From contig JAIVFH010000120.1 of NCBI GenBank assembly GCA_025765595.1, forward strand, positions 1 to 64,000: a DNA stretch of 64,000 nucleotides, in the 5' to 3' direction. The notes under the pieces are model-generated. The model ran no database searches. It saw only the letters and a list, made by a program, of their open reading frames with translations, and had not been told where the DNA came from. This DNA is from Obelidium mucronatum. Lineage: Eukaryota > Chytridiomycota > Chytridiomycetes > Chytridiales > Chytriomycetaceae. The position numbers were made by a program, and so were the translations under genes. Below, piece after piece: positions 52,901-63,266 of the stretch (the stretch's first letter is position 1; every line of letters starts with the position of its first letter).

Positions 52901-53280
52901 TGCAGCGTAGGCAAATAGATTCATGACATCGCGGCTGAGAAGCGGCGGCGCGGTTCGGACGACTGGCAGTAGGTATTTGTTGACAGGCAGGAGAATCTGA
53001 CAAAGTCGGTTTTTGTTGAAGTTCTTCATCAATAAATAAATACCAAATTTAAAAATTAATATTTTCTATTATTTTCAAATACAATTTAAAGCAATAGGTA
53101 TTAGAAATTGGAGCATATATTGCGGTTTATTTGCTTTAAACAAGGCTCGGCTGATGCTTTTGGCCGCGACGCTGGGGCGATCTGTATTTTTGGCGGTTGG
53201 TGAAGTTGATACCTGAAAACCCAAAATTACATTTTTTGAGTGATATTATTGTGCATTTAAATTCACTTCTATCGTTGAAT

Positions 53281-53423
53281 TATGAGCAATGGGGCGTTGC
53301 ATTCGCCATCCAAAGCAGTTTTCGATGTGGCTGTGGTGGGGCTACTAGTGACCACATTCTCGGCGCTTTGCTTGCATTTGTCTTTTTTCTTCCAAGTTGG
53401 TGCCAAACTCAGAACAACCACCG
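53281..53423. repeat. Inverted fragment at the end of array 3
   Basis: Reverse complement of the variant module (compare 10262-10402): it contains CCAAAGCAGTTTTCGATG and the complement of the constant part. It is separated from the last direct unit by about 100 bp and is the only inverted piece of the arrays noticed in the window. Confidence 0.75.
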
Positions 53424-53817
53424 TTGTTATAGTAATTCACAAGACTAATACAGTACAATAGGTTTAGAGGGAAAGAATTCAATTTTCAAAGTTGTCTCTT
53501 TCAAGTTGTTCCATGTTTGCCGGCTTGGGACTAATTCTTGGAGAAACCAAGACAATTAAAGATGACTTGCTTAAGCCTACTTTGGCTTCTTGTAATAATT
53601 GAAGATGATATTATTGGTATAAATAGCGGTTACCACATGCAGGCAAATTGAATGGTAGTGACGTGTATTTTCATGGTCTTTTCAGTTCAGCAAAGATAAG
53701 TGTCGTAGTGCTATACTTCTTTGTCACTCAGAACCTTTTAAGAACATTATTGAAGTCCAAGTCCTAACTAAGAAACAACAGCAAAACAGCAAAACAACAA
53801 AAGAGGAATCGTCAACA
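53424..53817. other. Spacer between array 3 and gene E
   Basis: AT-rich single-copy sequence. I see no gene or repeat in it. Confidence 0.5.
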
Positions 53818-54765
53818 TCAGAACTCCTCCATGAGCTCATTCAAGGATGCCCGCCTGATTGATGGGGGGGCACATTGCGGGTTGAGGTCCAGTGTTTGGC
53901 TGACGATCGGCACAACACAGCGATCGGGGGTTTTGACGGCGCGGCGCTTGCGGTAGAGGGGGTCCTCGGTTGGCGCCACCGGGGCATGGAGTGGCGGCGT
54001 AGTCCACGCGTAATCATCGTGAGTTGTGCTTGCAGGAGTCAAGCCGTACAGCCCCTGGAGCAGCAGCGCCAACGGAAACTCCGCCGCATCGTGTTTTCCC
54101 GCCGCAAAGGCTTGCTACTTGCGCCACACGAATGCAGCCGGTCCAAAGCCGCTGCCTGTGCCAGCCGCCAACTGCCGGTTCTGCGAGACCAGCACCACAA
54201 GGCGACCCTTGCGCAGCAGCCCCGACCGCAGCACATCCACCACCTGAACCTCGTCAGTGGCAGCAATGTGGACATCGCCGCGCTTCGAACTGACGGCCAG
54301 GTCCAGAAGCGCATTCACAGTGCCCAGTGCCAGCTTTTGTTTTCCCTGCTGCACCATCGCTGCACCGTAGTCCTCCAGCTTGCGTCTTTGATCCCTCGTC
54401 AGTATACATACACCAGTCACGGTCAAGCTGTTGACATTGTTGTGCTCCTTGTACGCGTAGTGGCAGGCAGTTGCGTATGGACCCTTTGGCGCAACTCCGG
54501 CTTGGCACTCTCCCAGCCAGCGGCACTCAACTCCGCCGGTAGCATTCGGCCTCCTCCCACAGCCACAAACTTGCTCACAGCTTCGCGGTGCGTTCCCGAC
54601 GGTTCGTCCGCCAGAAAGCACGCCGTCGCTCTGGCCGTGAACTCCCTGATTGTCTAAAGGTTCATGCGTGAAAAAGGAATTATATCATAAGTTTGGGTTA
54701 TTAATATTACCATACCCATAAGCGGTTTGACACTCTGGAAGTCCCACACAAAGGGAAGGTGGGTA
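53818..54765 (-). pseudogene. Gene E: divergent NYN-like gene, probably inactive
   Basis: Exon 1 (ending at 54711) reads LPFVWDFQSVKPLMGM, aligned with HFVWDWENLQ of gene C but with the Glu and Asn of D-x-E-N replaced. A 57-nt intron (54710-54654) joins it to TIREFTARATACFLADEPSG. The frame changes near LSAAGWESAKPELRQRV. A second frame then gives the NYN-like core VNALLDLAVSSKRGDVHI, nearly identical to VNALMDLAVSSKRGDAIV of gene A, and runs into an in-frame TAG after AAFVWRK, followed by LYGLTP and a C-terminus like A's, ending SLNELMEEF at 53818. Two lesions plus loss of motif residues suggest a pseudogene; unrecognised introns or stop readthrough are less likely. It sits where C sits in units 1 and 2. 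Confidence 0.65.
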
Positions 54766-55381
54766 GCAAACCGAGGGTTTCTCAATGTAGTCAGCAACAG
54801 CGGGAGAAAGCGAGTTCAATATGAAAAGGGATTCATTAAGGGGAAATTCGATGGTTTTGTTTTATGATGGCAAAAAATGAAAAATGGCCGTTTTTGGCAA
54901 CATCTATATTCAGGGTTCCAGTCTTGTGGATTTATTTTGATGTTTATCCATACAATCAAAATCAACCAATATTATCCGAAATCATCATGTCTTGGCTTCA
55001 GGGCAGAAAGTTTGGGGAGTTTTGCTGGTTGCAATAACAACAATGACGAAAAATTCTATTGCCATGTTTCCAAAGCTGCCGGTGGGTGCTCCCGCCTCTC
55101 CTCTCGTCACCTGGAGAGGCTCCAACAAACAAAGCCCACCTTTTTCCCTGGATTCAAACCCGGTCCATAAACCGTCCAAGGGCTCCTCCAGCATTCAGTC
55201 AGTGTGAAGTAGCCCCAAAGTGTCAAACAGGGTTCTGGCACAGCCCCACCACCCCCTCCCCTACCCTCTATCCCCCTCCATCCACCCTGGCTAAAAGATA
55301 AAAAAATTACCTCATCACTAGACATGGCGAGAACTGAGGAACGCAGAGGCGCTACCCGACGATATCCTCTCATACCCCGGA
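54766..55381. other. Spacer upstream of the membrane-protein genes
   Basis: Single-copy sequence with a pyrimidine-rich stretch near 55240-55290. No gene is supported. It must hold the promoters of E (minus) and of the membrane protein at 55382. Confidence 0.45.
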
Positions 55382-55885
55382 ATGCCAACGGACCCATCCT
55401 TTCTGGATAAACCCATCCGAGGCTATATGATGAGATACCTGATTGTCGTGCCGATCGTCAACATCTGCAACCTGTTTATCGATCTCTTGATTGGAAAGTT
55501 CAATATCGAAGATCATGCCACCATCTGGGCTCTCACAGACTCGATTATATCCGGCATGTTCAGTATATTTGGATATCAGGCGATGAAGGGGCTGATACCG
55601 GAATGGATTGCGATATTCACATATTACTATCTGATAAAATGTCTATCAAGTCTGGCATGGGCGGGAATGAGTGTATTTACTGTCGTTCAGCACGCAAGGA
55701 TGGAGACGTTGGAGGAAGTGGATGTGGGAATCGTTTTGGTTGTGATTATGAGTTTTGTGAATATCGTGCTGAATTACTTGGTGGTTGTGAAAATGGTTGT
55801 TCCTTTACGGCATTATGCACTGGAGTGTCGAGTTGTGCGGCGGACAGGGAGGAAAATTGTTGCAGTTGATTTGGATCTGCTATGA
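55382..55885 (+). CDS. Four-helix membrane protein, 167 aa (family M, member 1)
   Basis: Single exon. Four hydrophobic segments at about residues 18-40, 48-68, 74-102 and 112-138, followed by a short basic tail (RRTGRK). The last helix ends in a PLRHYA motif that resembles LRAYA after the last helix of the protein at 63267, and the spacing of helices is the same. I do not recognise a named family, and no signal peptide precedes the first helix. The start is the ATG at 55382 (MPTDPSFLDKPIRGYMMRYL). Likely an integral membrane protein of unknown role. Confidence 0.7.
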   Translation: MPTDPSFLDKPIRGYMMRYLIVVPIVNICNLFIDLLIGKFNIEDHATIWALTDSIISGMFSIFGYQAMKGLIPEWIAIFTYYYLIKCLSSLAWAGMSVFTVVQHARMETLEEVDVGIVLVVIMSFVNIVLNYLVVVKMVVPLRHYALECRVVRRTGRKIVAVDLDLL

Positions 55886-56139
55886 ACGAAAGTCGGTTTT
55901 TTTTAGTTTCTGTAAATAGACTTTGCGCATACTTATAAAACAGCTTTGTTCCTAATTGCGTAACGGCAAAAAACCATGAACGAAAAAGAAACTGAAAAGG
56001 AAGGGCGTGGCTTGGGGCCAAGCGCCATCCCTTTCCAACGTGACTTGCTTGGATTTCCAAAAAAACAAAAACAAGAGGCGACCAAACAAACCCAAGCTTT
56101 TTCAAGCCAAATATCTTTACTCTATACACCGTTCACTCT

Positions 56140-56697
56140 ATGATACTACCACAAGCTCCTCTTCTTCCGTATCATATCCAAAGGACAACTACAGCAACAG
56201 CTGCAACAGTAACAACATGTAAAGGCCAACTCGACGCCACTCTGAGTCGCGGCACCACCAACAGCCCTTCCACCACCCCAACAACAACGGCATTCTTATA
56301 CGCCCTTGTAACTGCAACAGCACTCATCTTGCTGTGGCTCTATGGCCTCTTCCTCCTCTATGAACAAGGCATTCTGGACCTCAATTCCCAAGCCACCCTC
56401 TTCAACCTCATGGACGTGTCCTGCATCCTCGGGTTCACCACCTTCGCAAGCTACGGCTTCCATTACCGCATCGCGTCGTGGATTACCGTAGGCATGTACG
56501 CTGCTGTCGTCCGCTGCATTGCAGACATTGCTTGGACAGCATGGCTTGCCTCTTTTGAATGCAGCTGGGAAAATTCAAACGCGTATCTGGGTGTCCTTGT
56601 TGTGGCTATTGTGGATCCTATCCTGACGTGGATGATTGTGGCGGCGTGTTTGGAGGTGCGTGGGTTTGTCAAGGCGAGTTCAGGACAAGTCTCCTAA
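56140..56697 (+). CDS. Four-helix membrane protein, 185 aa (family M, member 2)
   Basis: Single exon. A Thr/Ser-rich N-terminus of about 50 residues is followed by four hydrophobic segments at about 51-76, 86-106, 110-137 and 146-172. The third begins ASWITVGMYAAVVRCIADIAW, comparable to the third helices of the proteins at 55382 and 63267. The final helix is followed by VRGFVK. A possible poly(A) signal (AATAAA) lies about 255 bases downstream near 56953. Function unknown. Confidence 0.65.
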   Translation: MILPQAPLLPYHIQRTTTATAATVTTCKGQLDATLSRGTTNSPSTTPTTTAFLYALVTATALILLWLYGLFLLYEQGILDLNSQATLFNLMDVSCILGFTTFASYGFHYRIASWITVGMYAAVVRCIADIAWTAWLASFECSWENSNAYLGVLVVAIVDPILTWMIVAACLEVRGFVKASSGQVS

Positions 56698-57005
56698 GTT
56701 TAAATTGACTGTTCCTGTGGGGGGTTTCTTTTATTGATGATTGGGACCGTCTTTGTGTATGGCCTTGATGACAGTTTCATATCCCCTTAAGGCAATTTTT
56801 GTTTCTTAATTCCACCTCACTGTCTCTCCCTGCCTCTCCCTGCCTATTTAATTTATCCCATCCATCTCGCGGGGCTTAGTTTTTACTTAATTGGTTTTTC
56901 TATAATCTGTTACATGTTTTGCCATACCCATTGTTATTTTTGAAAGTAGTGTAAATAAAAAGATTGTTTCTTTTAATACTACAGAATCATCTTTCGTATT
57001 CAAAA
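56698..57005. other. Spacer between convergent genes
   Basis: 3' flanks of the membrane protein (plus) and the thiolase (minus). An AATAAA near 56953 is the only signal seen. Confidence 0.5.
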
Positions 57006-57484
57006 TCAAGATCTTTCAATCACAATAGCAATACCCTGTCCACCACCAATACAAGCACTGCCCACAGCATACTTCCCCTTAACACGGTGCAACTCATGCA
57101 CCAAATGCGTCATAATTCTCGCACCACTCGCACCCAACGGATGGCCCAACGCAATGGCACCTCCATTCGTGTTTGTAACATCACGATTCAACCCAAGCTC
57201 CTTCTCCACAGCCAAGAACTGGGAGGCGAACGCTTCATTTACTTCAACAAGTGACATGTCCTTCAATCCAAGACCCGCCTTCTTGAGTGCGCCTTGGATG
57301 GCGGGGACAGGTCCGATTCCCATGATGCTTGGGTCGACACCGACAAAGCTCCAGCTGAGGACTTCGGCGAGGGGTTTCAAGTTGTACTTTTTGACTGCGG
57401 TTTCACTTGCGATAATCAAAGACGCGGCTCCATCGCTGATACCTGATGCATTTCTAAAACGGGTTTCAAGAATTTGTTGTTGTT

Positions 57485-57520
<36 letters not shown>

Positions 57521-59261
57521 AAACAGATATTTCCTAAAATATATATTTGTTTTCTTTACCCTGCAGTGACGGTTCCCGTTTCCTTAATGAAGACGGAAGG
57601 AAGCTTCTTTAAGGAATCAATAGAGGTTTGCGGACGTGGGTGTTCGTCCACTTCAAAACTTTCGACACCTTTCTTGGATTTCAATTCGATGGGAACGATT
57701 TCGCTTTTGAAGTGGCCTTTGCTTTGGGCTTTTTTTTGTGGTGGCGTGGTAATCGGGTTAAAAAAAAAAAAAGGCTATTCCAACAAACGAAAAAAAAAAA
57801 TAATATGCGACACCCACCTTCGGCCCAACGCTGTTGTGAAACCAGAGCATAAGCGTCCGCGTCAGAACGCGAAATGTTGTACTTTTTTGCCAAGTTTTCA
57901 GCAGTGATACCCATGGGAGTTTTTGTTGGGTATTGGTCAATGAGTCCATGAGCCAATGTGTCTTCAAGTGGTTGGCTATTTATAACAAAGGACTTTGTCA
58001 GCAAGTTTGTGTGTGAGGGAGGCCAGCACAAACAAAATCAACCAAAGAAAAGACAAATCAAAGCAGAAATAATGTGGTATCGATAAAAGAAAAGAATCAC
58101 CGCCTTCAGCAGTAAAAAAGTCAAGGAAAAAAAACATACTCGACACCATAACGCGTTCCAGTACGAACACCTCTCAAAGCATAAGGAGCTTGAGACATAT
58201 TCTCGGTACCACCTGCAAGAGCAATCTCAGCATCCCCAGAAAAAATGTCCTGGGCACTATTGACGATGGCTTGGAATCCCGATCCACAGAGTCTGTTGAT
58301 TGTGTTTGCGGGGACATTGATGGGCAGACCGGCGCGGAGCCCAATGTGGCGCGAGAGATAGGCGGCGTCTTTTTTTACGCGTGTGACGGGTAAGGGAATA
58401 AAATCGAGTTGGCAACGTTTTCAATTAAAAACGGAATGAAGTTGGAGGTGTAAAAGCAATGAAGATACCGCCTACGGCGATGAAAAAAAAGAGAAATATA
58501 CCACCTTCGGTGGTGTTTGGCGCGAGAGGTAGGCGGTGTCTTTTTATTTAACGGTGTGTGACGGGAGAGGGAATGAAAAGAGATAAACGAAATGAAATGG
58601 GATTGTAAAAGCAATGAACATGCCGCCTACGGCGGCGCCTTCCACCTACGGCGGCGCCTTCCACCTACGGCGGCGCCTTCCGCCTACGGCGATGAAAAAA
58701 AAGAGAGAAACCTTCGGTGGATCGTGTATTCAGTGAATCGTGGATCCACCTTCGGTGTTATGACTGAGTAAGAAAACGGTTCGTTTTTGATTCGAGTTTT
58801 ACTCATGGGGAATAATTCCCTCATGGGATGGAAAAAAAAAAAGAGCGAGCGAGAGAGACCAAAGCTCGAAACACAAGTGAAAAAAAAACAAAAGAAAGCA
58901 AGAGAGAGAATAGGATAGATGGAAGGGGTTTGCTCACCTCGCGAAGTCTGCAAAACGTTTCCATAGTTGACGGCGTCAACAGGAGTTCCTGAAGGAAGGT
59001 CAGCCACGACGGCTTTCGAGGCGATTCCACCGAGTTCGGAAGCAGTCAGATGAGCAACTTTTCCGTTGAAGGCGCCAAAGGCCTGCAGTGAGGTGGTTTT
59101 GTTGAGCAAGATGGGAATACAAACTAGGCAGCAGCAGGACACTCAACGGTTCTCTTTGCGGCAACTTCGAGCGAAAGAAAAAGTGAGAAGAAGAAGAAGA
59201 AGAAGAAAGAGAGAACGAGAATACTGAACGCACCAATAAAGATTCTCTGTGGAAGACCCAT
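57006..59261 (-). CDS. ACAA2: 3-ketoacyl-CoA thiolase, mitochondrial ACAA2 type, 397 aa
   Basis: Seven exons on the minus strand (59261-59234, 59164-59148, 59082-58938, 58368-58140, 57975-57818, 57728-57560, 57453-57006) join to 398 codons including TGA. The enzyme cleaves 3-ketoacyl-CoA with CoA to acetyl-CoA in beta-oxidation. Landmarks are [13 protein letters not shown] at the N-terminus, the nucleophile Cys in [50 protein letters not shown], the His in [16 protein letters not shown], and the second catalytic Cys in [21 protein letters not shown] and VDEH.RPQT favour the ACAA2 subfamily over biosynthetic acetoacetyl-CoA thiolase. The length is typical. There is no PTS1, and ACAA2 proteins often lack a cleaved presequence. 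Exon 2 is only 17 nt. Introns 3 and 4 carry hairpin repeats. Confidence 0.95.
57483..57517. repeat. Long T tract in thiolase intron 6
   Basis: About 30 consecutive T on the plus strand (A on the transcript) within the intron 57454-57559. Length may vary or be inaccurate in the assembly. Confidence 0.9.
58465..58765. repeat. Cluster of short GC-rich hairpin elements in thiolase intron 3
   Basis: Repeated 5-7 bp stems with a 3-base loop: CCGCCTACGGCGG, CCACCTTCGGTGG and related forms, at least eight in 300 bases, including a run of GCCGCCTACGGCGGCGCCTT units at 58620-58695. The stem changes C-G to A-T pairs on both arms together. A decayed copy (AATCACCGCCTTCAGCAGT) lies at about 58096 in the intron with donor at 58139. 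Confidence 0.85.
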
Positions 59262-59316
59262 TTTACTTTTTACGAATAATATTTATTAAAAATAAAAATA
59301 ATAAATAAAAAAAACA

Positions 59317-62298
59317 ATGGTTGTCGTGGGCGTCCTCCTTGTGTGCTACTCCTCGCGGTACTTTGCCACCGTCTCCGATTCACCGATTCCGCGTGTCGCT
59401 TCTCACCCACTCTGCACTCTCTGACCAGCGGGCGCCAGCTTGTCTTCAACTACCCGCGCGAGACGGACGGCGGCGCGGCGCCCGGCGGCGGCGCGGCGCC
59501 GAGCAACGCGCCGGTGCGGCCGGGCGACGCGCACCCGGCGACTGCGACGACAGCGCCGGCGCCGGCGGCGGCTGTGGCGGCGCCAGCAGCGGCGGCGGCG
59601 GCGGCGCCCGCCAACGTGTTTGGCTTCCAGCCGCAGGTGCTCAGCGACATTCTGTCGCCGCGCGGCGCCCTGGGCGACCGCATGTTCCAGCTGACGATCG
59701 ACGACATGGTCTTTGTGGGGCATCCGACGCTGCTGGACACGGAGCGGCCGGGTGAGTCACGCGCGTGAAGAGTCGTCAAGCTGATGACTCATCCAGGCAC
59801 CGGCCACCGCTTCGCGCGCCAGATCCAACGCAAGGCGCGGCGCCAGCGCTTCAGCGACGATGCGGACGACGAGGACCAGAACTCGCAGCACGTCGAGGAC
59901 GACGCGGCGCTGTTCGAGCAGTGTGCAACAACTGCAACTACAACAACAACTACAACTACGGCTACAAGAGCCCGCGCCGTGTCTCTCTCGCTTCAGCTTG
60001 GATCCGCCGTTTCCCCCAATATTCCTACCCCTGCCTCTCCCCACGTTTCCCGTCCCACAAAACAACAACAACAACAACAACAACAGCAACAGCAACAACT
60101 ACAACATCAAACTCATCACGCTCAAAAAATGATTCATCAACAATTGCAACAGTTTAATCTTGTTTTTGCTATTGTCCCTGATACCGAAGATGTCGCCAAA
60201 TCTTGTGAAGTGGAATACGTTTATTCAAATATTCTGGCGAAATTGGCTGCTGGACTTAAATACGAACAGCTCAAGCGTGGTTATATCAAGAAGGAAATTG
60301 ATGTCATTATGGGTATTCGTGATGAACTTCATAATGGCGCTGGTGTGATTTTATTACCTACCGCCGAAGGCGGTGATTCTGTACCGCCGAAGGCGGTGAT
60401 TCTATACCGCCGAAGGCGGTGATTCTGTACCGCCGAAGGCGGTGATTTTTTCTTTTTTTTTCTATACCGCCGAAGGCGGTGATTTTTCTTTTTTTTTCTA
60501 TACCGCCGAAGGCGGTGATTGTTCTTTTTTTTTCTATACCGCCGAAGGCGGTGATTTTTCTTTTTTTCTCTATACCGCCGAAGGCGGTGATTTTTCTTTT
60601 TTTTTTCTATACCGCCGAGGGCTTTTTTTATTTTATTTTATTTTATTTTTATTTAGAACTTCTACCTTTTTTTCTATTCCGCCTGCGGCGTACGCCTACG
60701 GCGGTACATATGCTGATTAGTCTTACTTTTTTTTTTCTTCATCTTTACCCACAATAGGATACTTTATAACACAACAAACAATGACCAAAATCCTCCAGCA
60801 ATCTTCATTGGCTCGTTTATTGGCTGAAACTTTCCATGCAATGACGGCTACTACACCTTTCGAATCAACTTACCATACCCACTTGGATTTAAACTCGTCC
60901 GTCGACATGTCTATTCTGATTGATCGAAATATTCTGCGTGGTCAATCAAAATGTTGTACATCCAACTCCTCTGATGTCCATGGCGGAGTTGGAGGTGGTG
61001 GTACTGTTGGTGGCAATAACACTTCTCTGGGTGGTCCACCCGGTAGTAGTGGCGGGAACAATAATGGTGTCGGAGGGGAAAGCGATTATCTGGACGAAGA
61101 AACTATCCTTGCCCGGTATCATTTGAAACAACATCCGCCTTTACGTCCTTATCAAGCCGTTTTGTTGCTGTACCATGCCGAAGAGATTCTAAAAAGCCTT
61201 CCCGCGGATTCAGCACCTTTGTTGCATGATTTGATTGAGATTGTTACTCCAACACAGTCATTGGAAAACTTGGCTTTTGCGTTAAGCTGTTCTTTGGCGC
61301 AGATATACCGACTGGGTGAATTTTTTTTTTGTCTTCATTTTTTGGAATGTCATTTTTTCTTCTTCTTTCTCACTCTTCAAAAAAATAGTTTGTCATTTAG
61401 TGTTTTGGAAGAAAGCAAAAGTGATTGATGTAATTCACTTGCGGAACATGTACGTTGTATCCAGTGATGCGGATTTATCAAGGTTTTATAGTTTACTCTT
61501 GTTCATTCCTTCCATTCTTCCAATAACCATCAAAAAAACCATGACAGACTTGCGCATTTGGACAATGAATTGAATGTTCGAGTCAAAGATCTGGATCTGT
61601 GCAAAATGTTGTCTGAAATGTCAACTCCGCGCGCCTTTAGTTCCATCTTTAAAGATAAAAACGTTCCATACTTGGAAATTATTGCTCTATTTTTGAGGAA
61701 TAATTTAATCGAGCATTGCAGGATGGTTTGTGATTTTTACGTTGTTTGTTCTTTTCTCTTTCTTTTGCGTCATCCCCACTTTTTTAACTTTTGCATTTCA
61801 GAAAATGTGTACGTCAATCAAACATTGCCAACTGCGCCTCACACTAATACAAAGCAAATTTTATAACAATTGAATAATTACTAGTCATCAAGATTCCGAA
61901 ACAAATATGGATGCTGAAACCCGAGTTTGAAAACTATGTCCTCGCGCACAATTCACACGAATTGACAGAAGACCAGTCTCTCATAATCAAGGACCCTCTC
62001 TACGCGAGCGATCCGGAAAAAGAAATGATCAGTGTCATTGCCTTGACGCAGAATCCCGTGTATGCAAATGTGTTTATGAGATTTGTCCCTTACTTTGATG
62101 GGAAAGTTTATTCTGAGGAGATGTTGTATCGTGAGAATATGGCAAGGAAAGATTTCAAGGCGTTCATGAGGTTTTTTTTTTTTTCCTTTTTCTTTTCTGA
62201 ACTATTTTTCTTTTTTTTTTTTAAAACTCTTTACTTTTTCTACTTTCTGTTTATGCAGTCGATATCGAGATTATCTTTTGATATTGTTTGTTCAGTAG
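59317..62298 (+). CDS. NPR3: GATOR1 subunit NPR3 (NPRL3-like), 689 aa
   Basis: Exons 59317-59357, 59429-59751, 59797-60342, 60758-61315, 61389-61482, 61548-61729, 61885-62170 and 62259-62298 give 690 codons with all phases matching. NPR3 with NPR2 and DEPDC5/Iml1 forms GATOR1, which restrains TORC1 under amino-acid limitation at the vacuole or lysosome. Landmarks are the N-terminal GVLLVCYSSRGRQLVFNYP, FQLTIDDMVFVGHP, FNLVFAIVPDTE, KILQQSSLARLLAETFHAM, HLVFWKKAKVIDVIHLRNMY and the C-terminal VPYFDGKVYSEEMLYRENMARKDF. Insertions include an Ala/Pro-rich stretch, a poly-Thr and a poly-Gln run, and a Gly-rich loop. The 61725-61885 junction could instead use a 7-nt exon (61802-61808). The 415-nt intron 3 carries hairpin repeats. 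Confidence 0.92.
60357..60715. repeat. Tandem hairpin minisatellite in NPR3 intron 3
   Basis: Eight full copies of ACCGCCGAAGGCGGTGATT, a perfect 6-bp stem with a GAA loop, separated by short T-rich linkers, then a decayed copy near 60610 and two relatives (CCGCCTGCGGCG, CGCCTACGGCGG) near 60680-60705. All lie within one intron and belong to the same element family as in the thiolase introns. Confidence 0.9.
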
Positions 62299-62454
62299 TA
62301 TTTGTGCGCCGCGATTATGCGTTTAAAGTGTTAACGTTTGTGTGGCGGTGCTCCTCATGACAAATTGGAAGTTGATGTTGACAAATTTCTTTGCATAATT
62401 ATAATATTACAAATCCATTTCCCCATAACACAAGTTATCAAAAATCACACACAT

Positions 62455-62859
62455 ATGCCTCTATTGAATCGCAACTCCTTACTGTCGACAACCTACGGTG
62501 TCGGTGGCCGTCGCAGTCGATCAAGCTCATCAACTGAAGATCCAGCAGTGTTCCATCGTCCGGCACATGTCCACATTGTTATTTGCGCCGTCTTTGGACC
62601 CATCCTGACTGTCCTTGTGCTGTCAATGCTCGGCTGGGGGCCTGCTCAGCTTCTCTTGAATCGACACACGTTGGCCATGATGAGCGATATCTTGACGTCT
62701 TCGGTTGCATTCCACGCTGTTGTTGCTGTTATTTGGATGCTGGTTTATTCTTGTAGGCTCGCTGCAATCTACCTTCATCATGGTGGTGGGGGTCCCAAGA
62801 GGAAGAGAGGAAAGAAGCAGAATTCTTCAGCTTGGGGAAAATCGGTTCTCAGACTTTAA
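62455..62859 (+). CDS. Small membrane protein, 134 aa, unknown
   Basis: Single exon from the ATG at 62455 to the TAA at 62857-62859. A Ser/Arg-rich N-terminus (about 40 residues) is followed by two hydrophobic segments at about 40-63 and 83-107, then a strongly basic tail (KRKRGKK). It lies between NPR3 and a four-helix protein and could be a shortened relative of that family, but I see no convincing motif match. Function unknown. Confidence 0.5.
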   Translation: MPLLNRNSLLSTTYGVGGRRSRSSSSTEDPAVFHRPAHVHIVICAVFGPILTVLVLSMLGWGPAQLLLNRHTLAMMSDILTSSVAFHAVVAVIWMLVYSCRLAAIYLHHGGGGPKRKRGKKQNSSAWGKSVLRL

Positions 62860-63266
62860 CTCTCTTTTTTACCTTTTTTTTTCTTTCTCATAGCAAGAAC
62901 CCAGCAATAACCCGCAATATTTGAAATTTATAATAAAATTTATTTTTAATAAAAAAAAACCATCGCTTTTCTTTCCATGACTTGCAAGAAGGGGATACAA
63001 ATAAAAAAATAAAAATAGAAAATAAAAATAAAAAAGCAGATTCTATTGAAGGGTATCCTTTTTTCTCGATGGCTCTTGTTGAGTTCTTGAACAAGTCCGA
63101 ATTTTTTTTTTTTTTTTCGAACTTTGCCACGCCGTTTTGTGTCAGAAGCCCCCAAAACGGAAAAAATTTGAAAGTCGAACCTCGTCAGATTTTCCCCTTA
63201 AAAACTCCTGTCGGCCTTCAATTTCGAGAACAAGCAAAAAAAAAAAACACACACACTGCGTCATAA
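62860..63266. other. Spacer upstream of the last gene
   Basis: Homopolymer-rich sequence with A and T tracts (for example about 63102-63118). No gene supported; presumed promoter of the 63267 gene. Confidence 0.5.

Larger units (their letters stand above)
32625..53200. repeat. Satellite array 3 (about 20.5 kb)
   Basis: Twelve higher-order units with anchors at 33918, 35349, 36781, 38534, 40349, 41738, 43381, 45205, 46848, 49189, 51378 and about 53107 (truncated), spaced 1,389-2,341 bp, and about 43 monomers of 182 bp. Spacing changes in steps of about 182, so units differ mainly in monomer number. Blocks near 33.9-35.2 kb and 35.3-36.6 kb look identical (offset 1,431), as do about 47.1-48.0 kb and 51.6-52.5 kb (offset 4,530). 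No gene is supported inside. Confidence 0.95.

Noticed and set aside
4507..53200. CRISPR array
   Set aside because: The repeat unit is a contiguous 182-bp satellite without short direct repeats and unique spacers, in a eukaryotic setting.
53875..54657. 260-codon plus-strand frame opposite gene E
   Set aside because: GC-rich sequence keeps the opposite strand open by chance. Homology to A and C is on the minus strand.
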